Shown here piece after piece: positions 10,940-23,617 of a stretch of DNA of 64,000 nucleotides. The notes beneath the pieces were generated by a model. The model was not told the origin of the DNA and ran no database searches. It saw only the letters and a program-made list of their open reading frames with translations. Source of the DNA: Stratiolaelaps scimitus (Eukaryota; Arthropoda; Arachnida; Mesostigmata; Laelapidae); contig JABWDB010000034.1 of assembly GCA_019614645.1 (NCBI GenBank), positions 2,728,001 to 2,792,000 on the forward strand, given 5' to 3'. Position 1 is the first letter of the stretch. Each line of letters begins with the position of its first letter. Both the position numbers and the translations under genes were made by a program.

Positions 10940-13300
10940 AAAGTGGCACACGTTACATTTTTTTTTGCCTTCTACGTCTGACAAAGCGACCAAGTCTACT
11001 ACTGGCCTATACAGGTGAAGCAGTCATATCAGTAACGATGATTATTGCTAGAATTCCCTTCGAGATCCCGCGACCAATTGAGTAAACACGTGGTACCGGT
11101 AAACCTATCATATCTGTACGTATCGCCGGGGAACGTGTGACGGCGGACAACATAAAATGAGAAATAAGCTGATCCTCTTTTGTTTTGTAGAGGAGGAAAT
11201 TTTCCTGCTTTTGCTTGTCACGATCTGAGCGTTATCACGCGAACAGCGAGTCCTCTCAAACTGACCGTCAGAACACTTTTCTCAATTCACCAACTTCGCT
11301 AAATCTTATCTAGGAGGCGTTCTGATATTGATCCCTCCCCGGGACACTATTCCCGTTGGTCATCTTCGGCTCGTTAGCCCTCCTCGCTAACGAAAAAAGC
11401 CAGCGAAGGTCTTTAGAAATCGCGCTAAAAAGCTCATACTACTCATTTATCATATTTATGAAGCGGCAAGATACTGCCTTATATTAGCCGGGAAAGGTGT
11501 TATAGTCGTTGAGAGTGTGTGTGTGTGTATGCTTTTCTCTCTCTATCGCTCTCTCACGTGCGCGCCTGCGACCAGGCGGGGGAAGGTGCTTGGGGTGCTT
11601 CTTGACCCCGAAGTCTCTCCCAATTGTTCTCAAGTCTCGGCGGACGTGTAGGACGTGTGCTTAATAGATGATGAGCGGGCAGCAGAGATAGGGATACAGT
11701 GGAGCGCGCTAACATCGACATAACGTCCCTGACTCAATTAACCAGCTCATAGGGCAGCTCATGTCTCCGTCTTCGCCGGCGCAACCCTCTATATTTGACG
11801 GGAGGACAATGGGAGCGCCGGCTCGAATAAATATATGATCGCTCATCATCATATGCTTTGCTTAAGGACGGTTGACTTCGCTCCCATTGTCGCTGTTGCC
11901 TGTTGAGTTTCGACAGTCCATGCTGGAGATTAGCGCGAAGTGGATTTCTGCTGTATGAGTGGTGCACAGACGATATTGGTACAAATTGTAGGGATCGACA
12001 CTTGGCCTCGTTAGCAGCATACAGGTTTCTCGGACAACCTCTGTATAACTCACTTCACGGCCATGATACGAAGGGCTCGAAGGCTGAGAAATCGTTTTGA
12101 TCCAAGGATGCTTTTCGACGCACTGCGGCAAGCTTAGGTCAACCACCACCTCGCGACGACAGAGAAATTATTATAGTCCTTTCATATAAAAGACTACAGG
12201 ACTACCCATCGCATCTGATACTGCTTACATATCTGTCTCATTCTAGCGGATTCTACTGGAAATTTTTGTAGCGTTTTGTTCGTTTTTTTCTGCTGCCTTT
12301 CCTGCGACTGCAAAAGAAGACACCGCAGTATGTGGCGGCGTAAGGGAACCATTGCCGCTGCAACCACCGCTGCGCCCTGTAGCTAGTCTGGCTGAGCCTG
12401 TGATGGAAGGCCGGGTAGCCTTTTCATCCTTGGCTGTGTTTTTCCTCTGCCTTCTCCTTTTTCACCCTTCTCGGGGAATGTCCTTTAGTATCCGGCCAGC
12501 TGGCGCAACCCACCAGTGACGTTATCTCCACCATCTGCAGTCTCTTCCATAGCGGTAGTTTTCGTCGGCATCGTCGACGTCGTCTTCGGCAACACCGGGT
12601 ACGCCTCTTCCGTAACGTTGGGGTCCATTGGCTCCATTGGACAGCCAACGCAGTTGCCTTTCTTGCCGATTGTCGCCGCGCTCTCATCGTCTGCGAGAGT
12701 GGAAGTGTCTGTGGCCAGTGTTAGTACAGTGAAGAAAAATCACAGAAAAGATCCGGGCAGGCCCAAAGAAAATCATCGTAGGCTCTTCCTTCTTTTTCTT
12801 TCGCACCCTCTCACGCCAACACACACATCCACGACTTGGACTCGTCTTCCAGTGACGAGCGGCCTGCCCTTGTATCCTTCCGTGAACGCTATCCTGGGAA
12901 CGGGCAAGAGCCTGTGAGCAATTGAGCTGTGGGGGACAACTCACGTCAGATGATACGTCCTTCAGTCCTGACCGACCTCCACGAGATCACAGGTAAAGTC
13001 TGTATCCACTGCCGATCGAATGAATGGCTAATATATTAACAATAATAACCCCGGTTCCATTTTCTTCAAAAATGCTCGGTTTGCTGCACGCATATGTAAT
13101 AAGAATGCTTGTTAAAGATTTGGCCTCAAGGGAACGGTGAGCTATTTTCTCGTAAAAATGTGGCTTTGCTACGAGGTCAGAGGAGCTAATTACCTTAATT
13201 CTATATCGGTGTCACGCTTAAATACACACCGCCAAGGAACGCTTTCTAATATATGGTCGTTCGGAGCTACTTTTGTATATCGAAAATGCTTTGAAAACCT
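10940..13300. other. Intergenic stretch without a recognisable gene
   Basis: Moderate-GC sequence with only short open frames. It contains a GT repeat at 11513-11529 followed by a CT-rich patch. No SINE, transposon or conserved motif was seen. Confidence 0.45.
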
Positions 13301-13302
13301 TC

Positions 13303-13464
13303 AACCGCACATTCGTGTGCGCCCTGCAATCGGAGGAGATAGATGTCGGTGCACAGGTTCGATCCCCACAGTTGCACATTTGCATTTAAAGGGGCGGTTC
13401 GTGTTATGAAGCAATGCCGAAACCAGTTGTAGCGTGGACGTTAAATGTTGGCTGTGAATCAGCC
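13303..13464 (+). mobile_element. SINE family B, copy B1
   Basis: A tRNA-derived short retroelement. Its pol III B box reads GGTTCGATCCCC at 13356-13367. It is followed by the family core (CATTTGCATTTAAAGGGGC, then TTATGAAGCAATGCCGAAA, then GTGGACGTTAAATG) and a terminal hairpin GGCTG-TGAAT-CAGCC at 13450-13464. The same order occurs on the minus strand at 15266-15432 and 51372-51538. The 5' head is diverged, the A box is not clear and no target-site duplication was found. SINEs encode nothing and depend on a partner LINE, which is not identified here. Confidence 0.82.
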
Positions 13465-13469
13465 CCGAG

Positions 13470-13981
13470 GCATCATAGCCAGTCTGATGAAATTTGTGCC
13501 GTTTATACTTGAATCTGTTGCGTGCATATATTTGGCTCATGCTGAGGACGTTAAGGGGGCATTTGTCATTGTTTCTGTTACTGTGTAAATAAACGAAAAC
13601 GCCAATGCAACTGCCGATATCTCGCGTTCTTGAAAAGGCTCATGGACAAATGATACGGGAATCGAAAGCATTCCGGAGTGTGGTTTCTCGATGACAAAAC
13701 CGCACCGTATGGCTACAACATATTCATCCATAGGTGAAGCCTGCATATTCGCAGCATTTAATCCCCTGTGGTTACGGCTGTTTTCATGAGCTAAAAATGG
13801 TCAATTGGTGGTATACCCTATGGAGACATCGATTTGCCTCAGGAAGATTTCGCCCAACAAAATTTGGTATTGTAAGACAAACGGAGAGAGAGAGAGAGTA
13901 TAGTACCCTTTCAAGGCTCGGCAGAAGGAGAAAAACTCTGGCATATACTAAGAAATCAAAGACCCCTATTAATAACCATTA

Positions 13982-14015
<34 letters not shown>

Positions 14016-15260
14016 GTTATCCTTGCTCAAAAGAAGGTTATCAACATTTTTTCGATGAGCAAAATAGCTCAGAACGACATTCTACTATACGGGCGCACTA
14101 TTTAATATTGAGATTCAAATCAAAATTCGATATTCGTAGTCATGATTCTGTTACATTTTCAATCATATCGAGACTCAATCAAGATGCTGTTTCTGGTAAG
14201 ATTCAAACTCAGAAGTACCTCATCGTCAACTCTCCTAGCAGCATAATCGATTCAAGAAAAATGCACAATTTCACAATTTTAATTAGGCATTATAATTTGT
14301 AATGATGGTCATTGATCTTTTCGCTGACGTTGGTACTCTTCTTCCCGTTTCGCCCATTGCGGTTCATTTCTGCGGGCAGCCTCACAATTATCAGAAAATT
14401 CGTCCACGCAGATGTACGTCTAATTACGTCAATTATCAGCCTCCGGCCCCCCGCGCGCTCCGGGGCGGTCATCCATTCAACCTCAACCGAAGGCCATCTC
14501 CAAGTGCCGGCTGGGCTGAACCCATCAACTACTTAATATTATGGTTGAAGGTTCATACCACAACGATCCGGTGGTGCCGAACGAACTACTGCTCTCGCCT
14601 GCTAAACGTGGCGTCTATGCGCAGGGAAGCCTTCTCAGCCTCATCCTGTCGATTTTCGAGCACACCTCACCGGGCTCGACCGTCTGATCAAGCGACCGCT
14701 CATGAGTTCCGGCTGTGGCCTCGCCTTCCTCCGGCTGAACGAACTCCGAACATCGGAGCGGCGACGGGTGCCATAAAGGTTGCTCGTGTGCTTTCACCGC
14801 TGTCTCCGTAGAGCGTCACGGTCTGGCTTTTCAAATGAACCACGTCACCTTCTCGACATCATCGTCTCACCGGCAGTGCGGCGGCAGTAGTCTAATGACC
14901 CAAAAACTTAGCGGGCCAATGTCGGCGCCAGTTCACACATTCACATACGTAGAGGCGGACACATTAGCGAACCTCAGAGTGTCACCGTCGTCGGTGCAGG
15001 CGGAGAAACGACCTCGTAGCCTAAATCAAGCCCTTTAGGTTATTAGATATTGTGGATGGTTGACGAAAGTGTTCTTTTATAACACAATTCGATTTTTCTG
15101 CAACTCAAACTCAGCTCAACGTCAGTCAGATTTTCAATTAGGTCATGTTTGTCGACCGCTGTTGCTAATTCAAAATCCTTGCCACCTCGTTTCCCTCGTA
15201 TGCAAACATAATCGAAATCTTTCGTTGTGGATTGCGAACACCAAGATTCGAATAAATCTG
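13470..15260. other. AT-rich intergenic stretch followed by a GC-richer patch, no proven gene
   Basis: AT-rich sequence with an AAT microsatellite at 13985-14014. From about 14.4 to 14.9 kb the composition rises and frames are open on both strands (14302-14811 plus; 14615-14797 minus). The minus frame contains VEPG followed by GTGAGG, a possible splice donor. Neither is convincing. Confidence 0.4.
13985..14014. repeat. AAT trinucleotide repeat
   Basis: About ten uninterrupted AAT units. Confidence 0.95.
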
Positions 15261-15265
15261 TTTTC

Positions 15266-15432
15266 ACGGCTGACTGGCAGATAACCTTTAACATCCACGG
15301 TACTACCTTCGGCATTGCTTCATAAGGCGGCCCCTTCGAACGTGAATGGGCAGCGATGGGGTTCGAACCCGAGCACCTCCGTCCGTCTCCTTCGATTTCA
15401 AGGCGCCCACGAATACACCACGCCACCGGGCT
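15266..15432 (-). mobile_element. SINE family B, copy B2 (near full length)
   Basis: One of the best preserved heads of family B. Read on the minus strand, it starts near CCCGGTGGCGTGGTGTATTC (A-box-like), carries the B box GGGTTCGAACCCC (15358-15370), continues with GGGGCCGCCTTATGAAGCAA (core) and ends near GTGGATGTTAAAGG and CAGTCAGCCG. It aligns along its whole length with the copy at 51372-51538. There is no poly(A) tail and no clear target-site duplication. Confidence 0.85.
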
Positions 15433-17625
15433 TTTTTGCCTTAATTTTACATTATCGTAATTTGCAAGAACAATATTCACTTGTTTTATCGTACGATATA
15501 TGCATATATATCCTGACAACATTGTTTAACATTCTGCAAATATGTCTTACCTAATAGGCATTCAGCTGACAACTTCCAATGATTTTGCAAAACAATAAAA
15601 AAGCAAAAATGGTCCACCCTTCAGAGTTGGAATAAGCAAATTCCCGCGATCGCCGATGATGAGAAACTGCACCGAAGCTAGAGGGGAGCGTACACAATTA
15701 ACTATTGTTTGTATACCCATCTTTTCTTAGTCTCCAGATTTGCCGCACTTCCGCACGAGGAAATCCAGACCCGCGATCCCGTGGTGTATTGACTCTCTCT
15801 CTCTCTCGCCCTCTCTTCCACTTTCTCCTTCTGCAAGCTGCCTGAGGTCTCGAAATTACATCGCTCTCCGCTTGCGTGACTTCTTCACTTTGACGGGACA
15901 TACGCTCTACGAGTCGACAGCCACCTCGATGGATCAATCCTTTCCGGACCGAGCGATGTTACCTGTTGTAGGTGCTACTGCCTCTCCTCGCTGGCGGCGA
16001 CATCAATTTAGGATGCACCCAGATCTCTAACACCGTACGCTACCCTAACTTAGGCTTACCCACGAAGGCTTGCAGCTGTAACGTACAGCTGTGGTCGCTT
16101 GAGCTCTGCTTTGCGACGATCTGGACGAATCTGTGCCCCCCGCCCCCCCGGGCACGCGCGCCTCGTACGCCGTTGCTGCTGTTTTGTACCCTGGCTAGCT
16201 TGCAACTTTTCGCTAGCCGTCGTCACCTCCCGTCATTTTAACCGCTGGTAGTAGCGCCAGCATACGCGACGGCAGCGTTCACAGCTCAGCAGCAGCTGCA
16301 AAGACAGCATATCTACGCGAGTACACGGTTGGCGTCCACCTTTTGCTAGCGGCTTCGCAAATCGTTCATTAAATGTGACTATTTTTAGGTTCTGCATGCA
16401 AGCACCCATACACTTGGTTAGAAGGCAAGGCATATGCTATATACCCTGTTCAGTGCCACACCTTCCACGCAACCTTCGGCCGCCTTTGGCAGACGACGTT
16501 TTACCTGGCCACCAAACACGAGTCGCTCTAGTTCCTCGTTTGCCGTGCGCTCAATATATTGTCGTCGCACGTTCTCCATGTGCTTATTTCGTCGGCTTGT
16601 TCGCTTCGGTCCGGCGCTTGAATCCGCGTCAGTCACCCTGCATTGGCAACAAGGAGGGATATTCGTTCAGATCGTTCCTTTACGTTGCTGCTGTGTGCGC
16701 GGGACGCTGGAGGTCTCATGTGTAACGACAATTATATCGGTGTTCTAGGGCATCAAACAAAGTTGTCAGTGGACACTACAACTGCAGCTGTGTCAGAGAT
16801 CATTCAGCCATTGGACGTAGATAGATATCGGAAACCTGCATCCGCCCGTATCCCCGTTGTCCTATGATCAAAACATCACCAAGATAATGATGATAGTATT
16901 GTTGTTATTGCTGATAATTCAGCGGGCGCCATTTGGTGAATGACAAAGACGCGGAACAACGATCTGGACGTGCCCCTCCGCCCTGTACGCCCCATCGCCA
17001 TCAAGCGTTCATTGAACGAAATGAATGCCGTGAGTCCGGCAGAACTCTACATATATATATCGTGGTGGCTGTCGCAACGTTGTCTGCAATGTTGGAACAG
17101 GCGAAGCTGATGCCACAGATCACGTGCCCTATAGCTGGTCGCTGTCTGGCTGCCGATCGATCGCTGGCAGATACCCGCCGACGTGGGCCGCACTGGGTGG
17201 CCACTGAGGGTCTTCCGTTCAAGACGGGGCCCTTCTAGCGCGTCGCACCGCCACATCTGCTAGCCTCTTGCACACAACTATAAGACATTGGGGGCGCCAT
17301 CTGGAAGGACTGGCTATTAGTCTGCGGGTGAGCCTTGAGGGGTGTACCCTTCGGGCAGCATAGTAATGTTAACCGCGAAACGTACGCTTGTGCTGCTGGT
17401 GGTTATGGTGATGGCCGTGATGTTAGATAAGCGATAGATAGATAGATAGCCGATGGGAAGCCCATCACATGAGAAGGTCGGCAGGAGATCCCCGCCTGCC
17501 AACCGCACACGGAATCGTTGTCGGCAGTTGGAGGGTGGCGGCGGCGGCCCCCCCGACATCCAGCAACCAGCTGGAAAACGCCGGCAGCTGCCAACGGCTC
17601 AGGCTGCGCTGTATATTCGTGTGCG

Positions 17626-17650
17626 CTCTCTCCCTCTCTCTCTCTCTCTC
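17626..17650. repeat. CT dinucleotide repeat
   Basis: About ten CT units with one interruption, immediately followed by CAG. Confidence 0.93.
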
Positions 17651-17848
17651 AGTAAAGGAATGATCCGTCTCACACCCTCGCTGTAATTTGGTTCGTACAT
17701 TTGGATCTCAGTCGGCTCTCTGCGACCGCGGGAAAGCCGTGCCCAGCACGACTGACGAACATGCCTCCATCCAGTGGACGCCTTCCTTACAGACAAACAC
17801 GTCGTCCAGATACCCGGCGTCATCTTGGCATAACATTCGCGGCATATA

Positions 17849-17906
17849 TTTTTATATATATATATACATATATATGTGTGGGTGTGTATGCTTGTGTGTC
17901 TGTGTG
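17849..17906. repeat. Compound TA/GT microsatellite
   Basis: A TA-rich run grades into interrupted GT units (TATATGTGTGGGTGTGT pattern). Confidence 0.9.
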
Positions 17907-18592
17907 AGAAACTCACATAGAGGAAATCGATGGAGAAAGGCATCGGTAAACGCGTCGACGCACAAGACGAAAGCGGCAGCGTCGCGGCGTCCAGAGGTAA
18001 CGGTGGTACTAGTGGTAGTCGTGGTATTGTCGCACATCAAATGCGTTCATATGATCATTAATAATAGTACTCGTCAACGATCCCATCGTTGACTACGTCG
18101 GATTCCGTCGGTAAAGCGGAGCCGCAGATGATCGAGAACTAGCGACGAGGTGTGTAGCACTTCAAGGATTTCTATTGAATAATCCACCGGGCGCAGTGGA
18201 TCGGATAGTGGGCTGCTGGTTGGACGGTTTCGATTCCAACGAACGAGACGTGTCTCCGCATACTTCGATTGACTTCGACGAAGTAGCGAAAATGACATCG
18301 ACGAATAAATACTGCCCACCCCAATGCTACCGGCATCAGCCTTTTGAACCGTTGCCGACGCGAACGTCGGCCGCGACGGCCCTCGATCCGACGGGACCGT
18401 GAGGCCAAGCAGACGCCAACATGAAACCGAGAGAAATGATGAGGGTCATTTTTCAGTTCGCTCGTTCTCATCGCGTAGCATCATAGCGCACCCTTGGCCA
18501 CCGATCTCACTCGCTGACTCGCCCTCGAGTTCCTGGGATACTCCTCGGCGACTCGACGCTTTCGCGCCGTCGCCAGCGGACAGAGAGCGTTC

Positions 18593-18605
18593 GGGGGGGG
18601 GGGGG
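18593..18605. repeat. Poly-G run of 13
   Basis: Thirteen guanines on the plus strand. Confidence 0.93.
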
Positions 18606-20309
18606 TGAGACCTTACCCGCCGGGTATCCGGGCGCGCGTGATTCCGCTGTATCGGCGAGGCGTTGGCGTTCAGACGAGGGCAATCGGGCCACGAGAAGGT
18701 CGCTAGTGGTGAGGCAATTGCTTGGGGAGACATCGACGCTGGCTGCTGGCTCGGGGAGTCTGAGGCCTTGCTGGCGGATCTCTCTCCCGGATCGTTACCG
18801 GCATGTGGTTAACGGGTACGCCGCGGGGTTCACACAGTTGCAGAGGTCGTTCGGAAATGCTAGTCCCGCCTCGCTTTCTTTCGCGGAAAAGGAAGGGATT
18901 AAGACGCGATGAGGTGCCGTCTATCAACTACAGGCCCGTGGTAGGCGGTACAACGAGTGAATAGACAGCAATCGCTTGTTAACGCAAATGCTCAATGATG
19001 CACATATTAGTCGGTACTTGCCCCGACTTGTACTATGTGAACAAGATGACTATAATGATGAAAGCAGGAACGAGCTCTGAGCTCCGGACAAGTGTATAAC
19101 TCGAGACAGAGTTAGGCTGAGCGGTAACCTTATCGTGTATCCGAGAAGATCATCGTGCGCGATACCTGTATTAGCGAGTATCGACACGTCAACATTCGTC
19201 GCGATATCTGGTATACACCGCGTTGCGTGGCAGCCGCGTTCTCGGAACCAGCTTTCGTAAGGCCATCCTTGCTTACACATGGTATGCTGACAATCAGGCT
19301 TCTCGATATGATCTGCATGCTTGCGATAACGAGGAACAAGTTAAAAGCATGGACGAGCCGCCTGACCGCTCACTGATGGCAGGCCGTCACCGTCCCGGGT
19401 GCGGTTGTCAGACCAGGAGATGGTCACACACTGTGTCATACCCACACGCCACGGTTAACGCATATGAGGACGACATTTGCAGGAATCAGTATTGTCCCGA
19501 CCAAGACGAAGGCCGAGTGAAAAGTTGCCTGAATCATTTTCACCTCACCCAATCTGGTGGGCTAGGGCACTCCCACGGACACTGTTCCCCAAACGACGCG
19601 ACGGCCACACACAGCACAGGGTCTCAACTGCTACCGGTCATCATTGACGACCGAGAGAGACACTAGAGGAGAAGCACTTGGCGAGAAACTCAAGCAAAGA
19701 GGATGAAGGTCATCGAAAATCCATCGAGAATTACTACTCCAAGGGCGGGCAAACCCGTACGAGAAGTGCAAGGTAGGGGGTCAGCCACCGAAAGTGGGAC
19801 GAGGGGCTAGCTGTGCCCTGTAGCTTGGTTTCGTCGATGGCTGAATCAATGGCTGAGCTCAATGGCAGAATCACAACAGCAGATGACGTTCTTCAGTGAC
19901 CTTTTTCTGATCCGCAGTGACTTGTACTGTGATTTTCGGAAATCACTCATGTCATAACATTGGACACGCGTTAACCGCAACACGACAACGGTGCATTAGT
20001 TTTCTATCGTGGATATTAGGCTATTTAATGAAGGTTCAGTTCTGAGATTGTGTGCTGGATACCCGACGTTAGCGGCGGTATTCTCGGTATCGGGACATTT
20101 TTGAATGACATTTATGTTGGATGGCAGACATGGATGACCTTCTTGGATCCGTTTGCCGAAACTTCTCCTATCTGACTCGACATTTCGACGACCTGTGAAC
20201 TAATTCCTTTACGAAGGTTACACACGGAAAGAATAACGTACAAATATCCCCGATAAACAGTACAGCATTTATTTTGCTTCAGGTTTGCTAATCGAATAGC
20301 TATTTTTTA

Positions 20310-20405
20310 CTCAAGGCTCAAGATCTCGATATCTCACGTCGCGGGACTCGAATCTGGCAGCCTCGAGCTTTTTAAAGCCATAGACTTAGCCGTCCAAGGC
20401 ATCGT
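20310..20405 (-). mobile_element. SINE family A, copy A1 (diverged)
   Basis: Read on the minus strand, it shows the family A head (CTTGGACGGCTAAGTC), a decayed anticodon-like stem (TATGGCTTTAAAAAGC), and a B-box region AGATTCGAGTCCCG (20342-20355), followed by GAGATATCGAGATCTTGAG where better copies have GACATATAAGAGAACTTAAG. The tail is not recognisable. It aligns with the copies at 42.7 and 59.3 kb. Confidence 0.72.
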
Positions 20406-20872
20406 GGATACTACAAAGGGTTTGTATGAAATACTTCGTTTTCGTACCAATGTCTATTATTTTATTGGTTTAGTTAAGTTCACCTTGAGTGCTCCTTGTT
20501 ATTCAAAGGGATATGCCACTTCTGGTAACAGTGATCTTCATAAGAGAAAGTGCAGTGATAAGGCGCGCTATGCAAAGGCAAGTCCGCAGGCTTATAAAGA
20601 CATATTGCCGCTTCAGCGTGCGGAGCACTGTGCAATCTCTGGAACAAATCGCATTGAAGACCCGACACAGATTTCCTCACAGCGATTTCGACATCTGAAA
20701 TGGATCAGTTCCAAGATCTGACAAATGTTCAGGAGTCCGTGATCATAGCCGCAAGCTGGCTATGGCAAACGATAAACTTGTCACGGCTGTGACGGCGAAT
20801 TGTGCATAGGCATAGCGTGGAAACGACAACTTTCTTTCTCTCTCGCTCTCGCACCCCCTGGCCCCGTTTATA

Positions 20873-20892
20873 CCCCCCCCCCACCCCACCCC
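20873..20892 (-). repeat. C-rich tract, strong minus-strand G-quadruplex motif
   Basis: On the plus strand it reads C10-A-C4-A-C4. The minus strand therefore carries G4-T-G4-T-G10, a canonical four-tract motif with single-base loops. Confidence 0.82.
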
Positions 20893-21424
20893 TATGACTC
20901 TCGATAGCGAGGGTGATATCGGGACGTGAATCGACACCTCGGATGATGCGTCCACTTAGTCACCAAAGATCAAAATGGATGGCGTATACCATTCGCGTCG
21001 CACGCATCGACTCCAAGCCGCTTCGAATTGAAACTGTCACACGAGATGGCAGATACGAGATGTCCGAGGAGACGACGAGGAATCGAAATAATCAGCTGGA
21101 AATATTACGAGGCCTTTTGTTCTGTTCCAAAAGTGGGAATAGTTGTATCTGATTTTGTCGCTAGGATATAGATTCGTTTCGAGCTGAGAGCGATGTCGGG
21201 GGAAGTCGCGAGAGGGGTGGACGACGAACTTTTTCGATCCAGCAGCTCTATGAGTTGATGTGATACCAAGTTGGAAACAAAGGCCGCTGACTATGCAAGG
21301 TTCAGCCTCCGGCAAAGAGTGATTGTCCAACTGAAATCGCTATGAGGGATTAAGCGCGCCGCCCCGGTGATCACTATAGTAATAGTTTTCAGATTATATC
21401 AGTATTGTCGGTTTCACTATAACC

Positions 21425-21595
21425 AGGTCCTTCTTTCAGCATTTCAGCATACGACGTACCCCTTTTAGATGCAAATGAGCGATGGTGGGAATCAAACTCA
21501 AATCTCGCTTCTCCATAGATAATATGACAGAACAGATCTACAAGGAAAATTATCCACCGTATACTTCTCTTCTCTTACCACTGCGCCTTGGCTAT
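21425..21595 (-). mobile_element. SINE family B, copy B3 (old)
   Basis: Minus-strand order: A-box-like GCGCAGTGGTAAGAG near 21560-21590, B-box region GAGTTTGATTCCCACC (21484-21499), then CATTTGCATCTAAAAGGGG and a diverged TATGCTGAAATGCTGAAAG matching the family core. Its A box is closer to a genuine tRNA than in the other copies. The terminal hairpin is lost. Confidence 0.72.
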
Positions 21596-22203
21596 TAAAT
21601 AAGGACACATATAATATGATATAAAATATCAGCGAACACAATGGGAGGCAGACAGTAATATACACTTAGTGGGAATTATCTAATAATAATCATCATCGCC
21701 GGGATCATAGAGAAAACGAAATCTATTGAAAGCTGCTAGCCTCAAAAATTACTTTAGCCAAGTTACTGTTCTTCAAAACTGCGCATATCACTACCAAGGG
21801 GTTGCCTTTATGTGTGCACAAAAATGATTTCTTATTCCTGTGTCCGCTGTTAAATACGGTATAACGCCGATCGTTGATAAGGCGTATTCCATCATTGCCC
21901 TGTCGAAATAGTTAGTGGCGGAAAAATCAAATCATGCATTCGTGTTCGCTAACCGGGTTAATTTCAACGGTTCCCACCCTTAATAGCAGACCGTTGTGGT
22001 TCCCTTCTACACGGGTTGATGTTGGCATGTTTTTTCGCCCTGCTCGGCCTCGTCCATCGCCGAAAAGGACCAACCCGTCTCGTCCAGGCCAAATGAACGA
22101 CAACGCCATCTCTCTTCTGCGGCCCGCAAGGTGGTTGTTATGAAGTTAAGCGGAGAGAACACTTCCGGCCATTGGTTGTTTCTGCTCGAAGAGTTGCGCA
22201 GGC

Positions 22204-22215
22204 GGGGGGGGGGGG
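22204..22215. repeat. Poly-G run of 12
   Basis: Twelve guanines on the plus strand. Confidence 0.93.
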
Positions 22216-22549
22216 CAACTGCTGGCCAAACAACACTTAATCTACCCTCAGGCCGACTTACCGCCTGTTCCATCCCAGCGAGCCACATCGTCATTGACCG
22301 GCCTATCCAGCTCGCTCCCACGACCGCCTATGCGAACAACCTTCGTAAGTAAACTTCGCACAGCTTTAGAAAATTGCGTTCGGGTTCAAGGGCCATTCCC
22401 CACAAGGAGAAGAAGAAGAAGAGGCCACGTTGAAGGAGACGTGTACAATGAAGCTTGATTACCATGACCTGATATATGTTACTTTACATGGTGATGTAGG
22501 GGTGTCGAACTGTGCTATCTGGTACATACCGCACAGGAGTATGTATATA

Positions 22550-22570
22550 TGTGTGTGTGTGTGTGTGTGT
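22550..22570. repeat. GT dinucleotide repeat
   Basis: Ten GT units following a short TA stretch. Confidence 0.94.
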
Positions 22571-23089
22571 TTTTACAGTACAGTTTATGTGTGTCCCAAT
22601 ATAAGGTGTTGTCGAAAATTGACACATATCGAATTAACAATAAAAGATGCATAGTACACACGCATGCCTTTCGAGTCGGTACAAGACGCTTGAAGTTACG
22701 CACATGTTGGACACAGCGGGCTCTTCCAAACGAGGGCGAGGACATCGTTGATGTGTGCTGGCCACTAATTTTAGTTCACTGCTTAGCTGGTGTAACAGAA
22801 TTAAACGTGAGCAAAAAATAAAACTCCGAAGCGAAGCTTCTCAGAACATAACCTTCGGCGCGTTCATGCTTTTGCTGAGCAAGTACACTTTGTTTCTTAA
22901 CCGACAATAGGCTTCGAGACCGATTGCGTGCATTTTGAACCCAACATACCCCAGTACACCCAGCGTATATAGGCTAAAATTAAAAACTCATTTTATTGCC
23001 TTTTGGGGCTTCCAAATCTCCCTGTTAATCTCCTCGCGCATTAATCACGAAGCTACATCTCGTGATCACAGGGTCTCTGCCTTCTATCG

Positions 23090-23109
23090 ATCTCTCTCTC
23101 TCTCTCTCT
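23090..23109. repeat. CT dinucleotide repeat
   Basis: About ten CT units. Confidence 0.93.
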
Positions 23110-23617
23110 GTGTTATTTTAAAGTTTTTTTTAGACCCATCACCGCTGCTCATCGCTCCCGCAGTGTTACTGGTTACATCACAAGAGGCAGGTGTAACAAT
23201 TTAGACACCGTTTGAATAGTTTCTTTTGTTTTACCTTTTTTTTTTGTTTACCTATTCCTCATGCCGTTGGCTTTAAGCCAAGTAATGAGAATGATCCAAG
23301 CCCGTTACGATATCGTTGTTTGCCGATGGACAATAGTTGAAATTGCACAATTGGGAACTTGGCGAGCCGCTAAACACAACAAGGTTCAGCTATCGCTCGA
23401 GCAGGTTTGTTTTCGGATATTGTTCGTCGGATTTGACTAATTTGTCATCTATCTATTGTATAATGCTATCTACACATACACAGACACACGGCCGATCAAT
23501 ACTAGGCTGTCCGCTTCCACATGCCTGTCATCTCTCTAATCGACCTTATCCATCTCGGCGCCATCCGCATCGATCAAGCGATCAGCCAGCCGATCAGCGA
23601 TGACAATTACCACCGGC

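Larger units (their letters stand above)
15440..20300. other. Mixed intergenic region without a recognised gene
   Basis: It contains CT repeats (15793-15806, 17626-17650), a GATA repeat (17431-17448), a TA/GT compound repeat (17849-17906) and a 13-base G run (18593-18605). Longer open frames such as 19223-19666 (plus, 147 codons, with a GHSHGH tract) are compatible with chance. Confidence 0.4.

Noticed and set aside
14302..14811. 169-codon plus frame starting with ATG
   Set aside because: The minus strand has at least two equally plausible registers across the same bases, and there is no domain.
19223..19666. 147-codon plus frame with a GHSHGH tract, reminiscent of metal transporters
   Set aside because: No membrane segments accompany the histidine tract, so a ZIP or cation-diffusion family assignment is not supportable.
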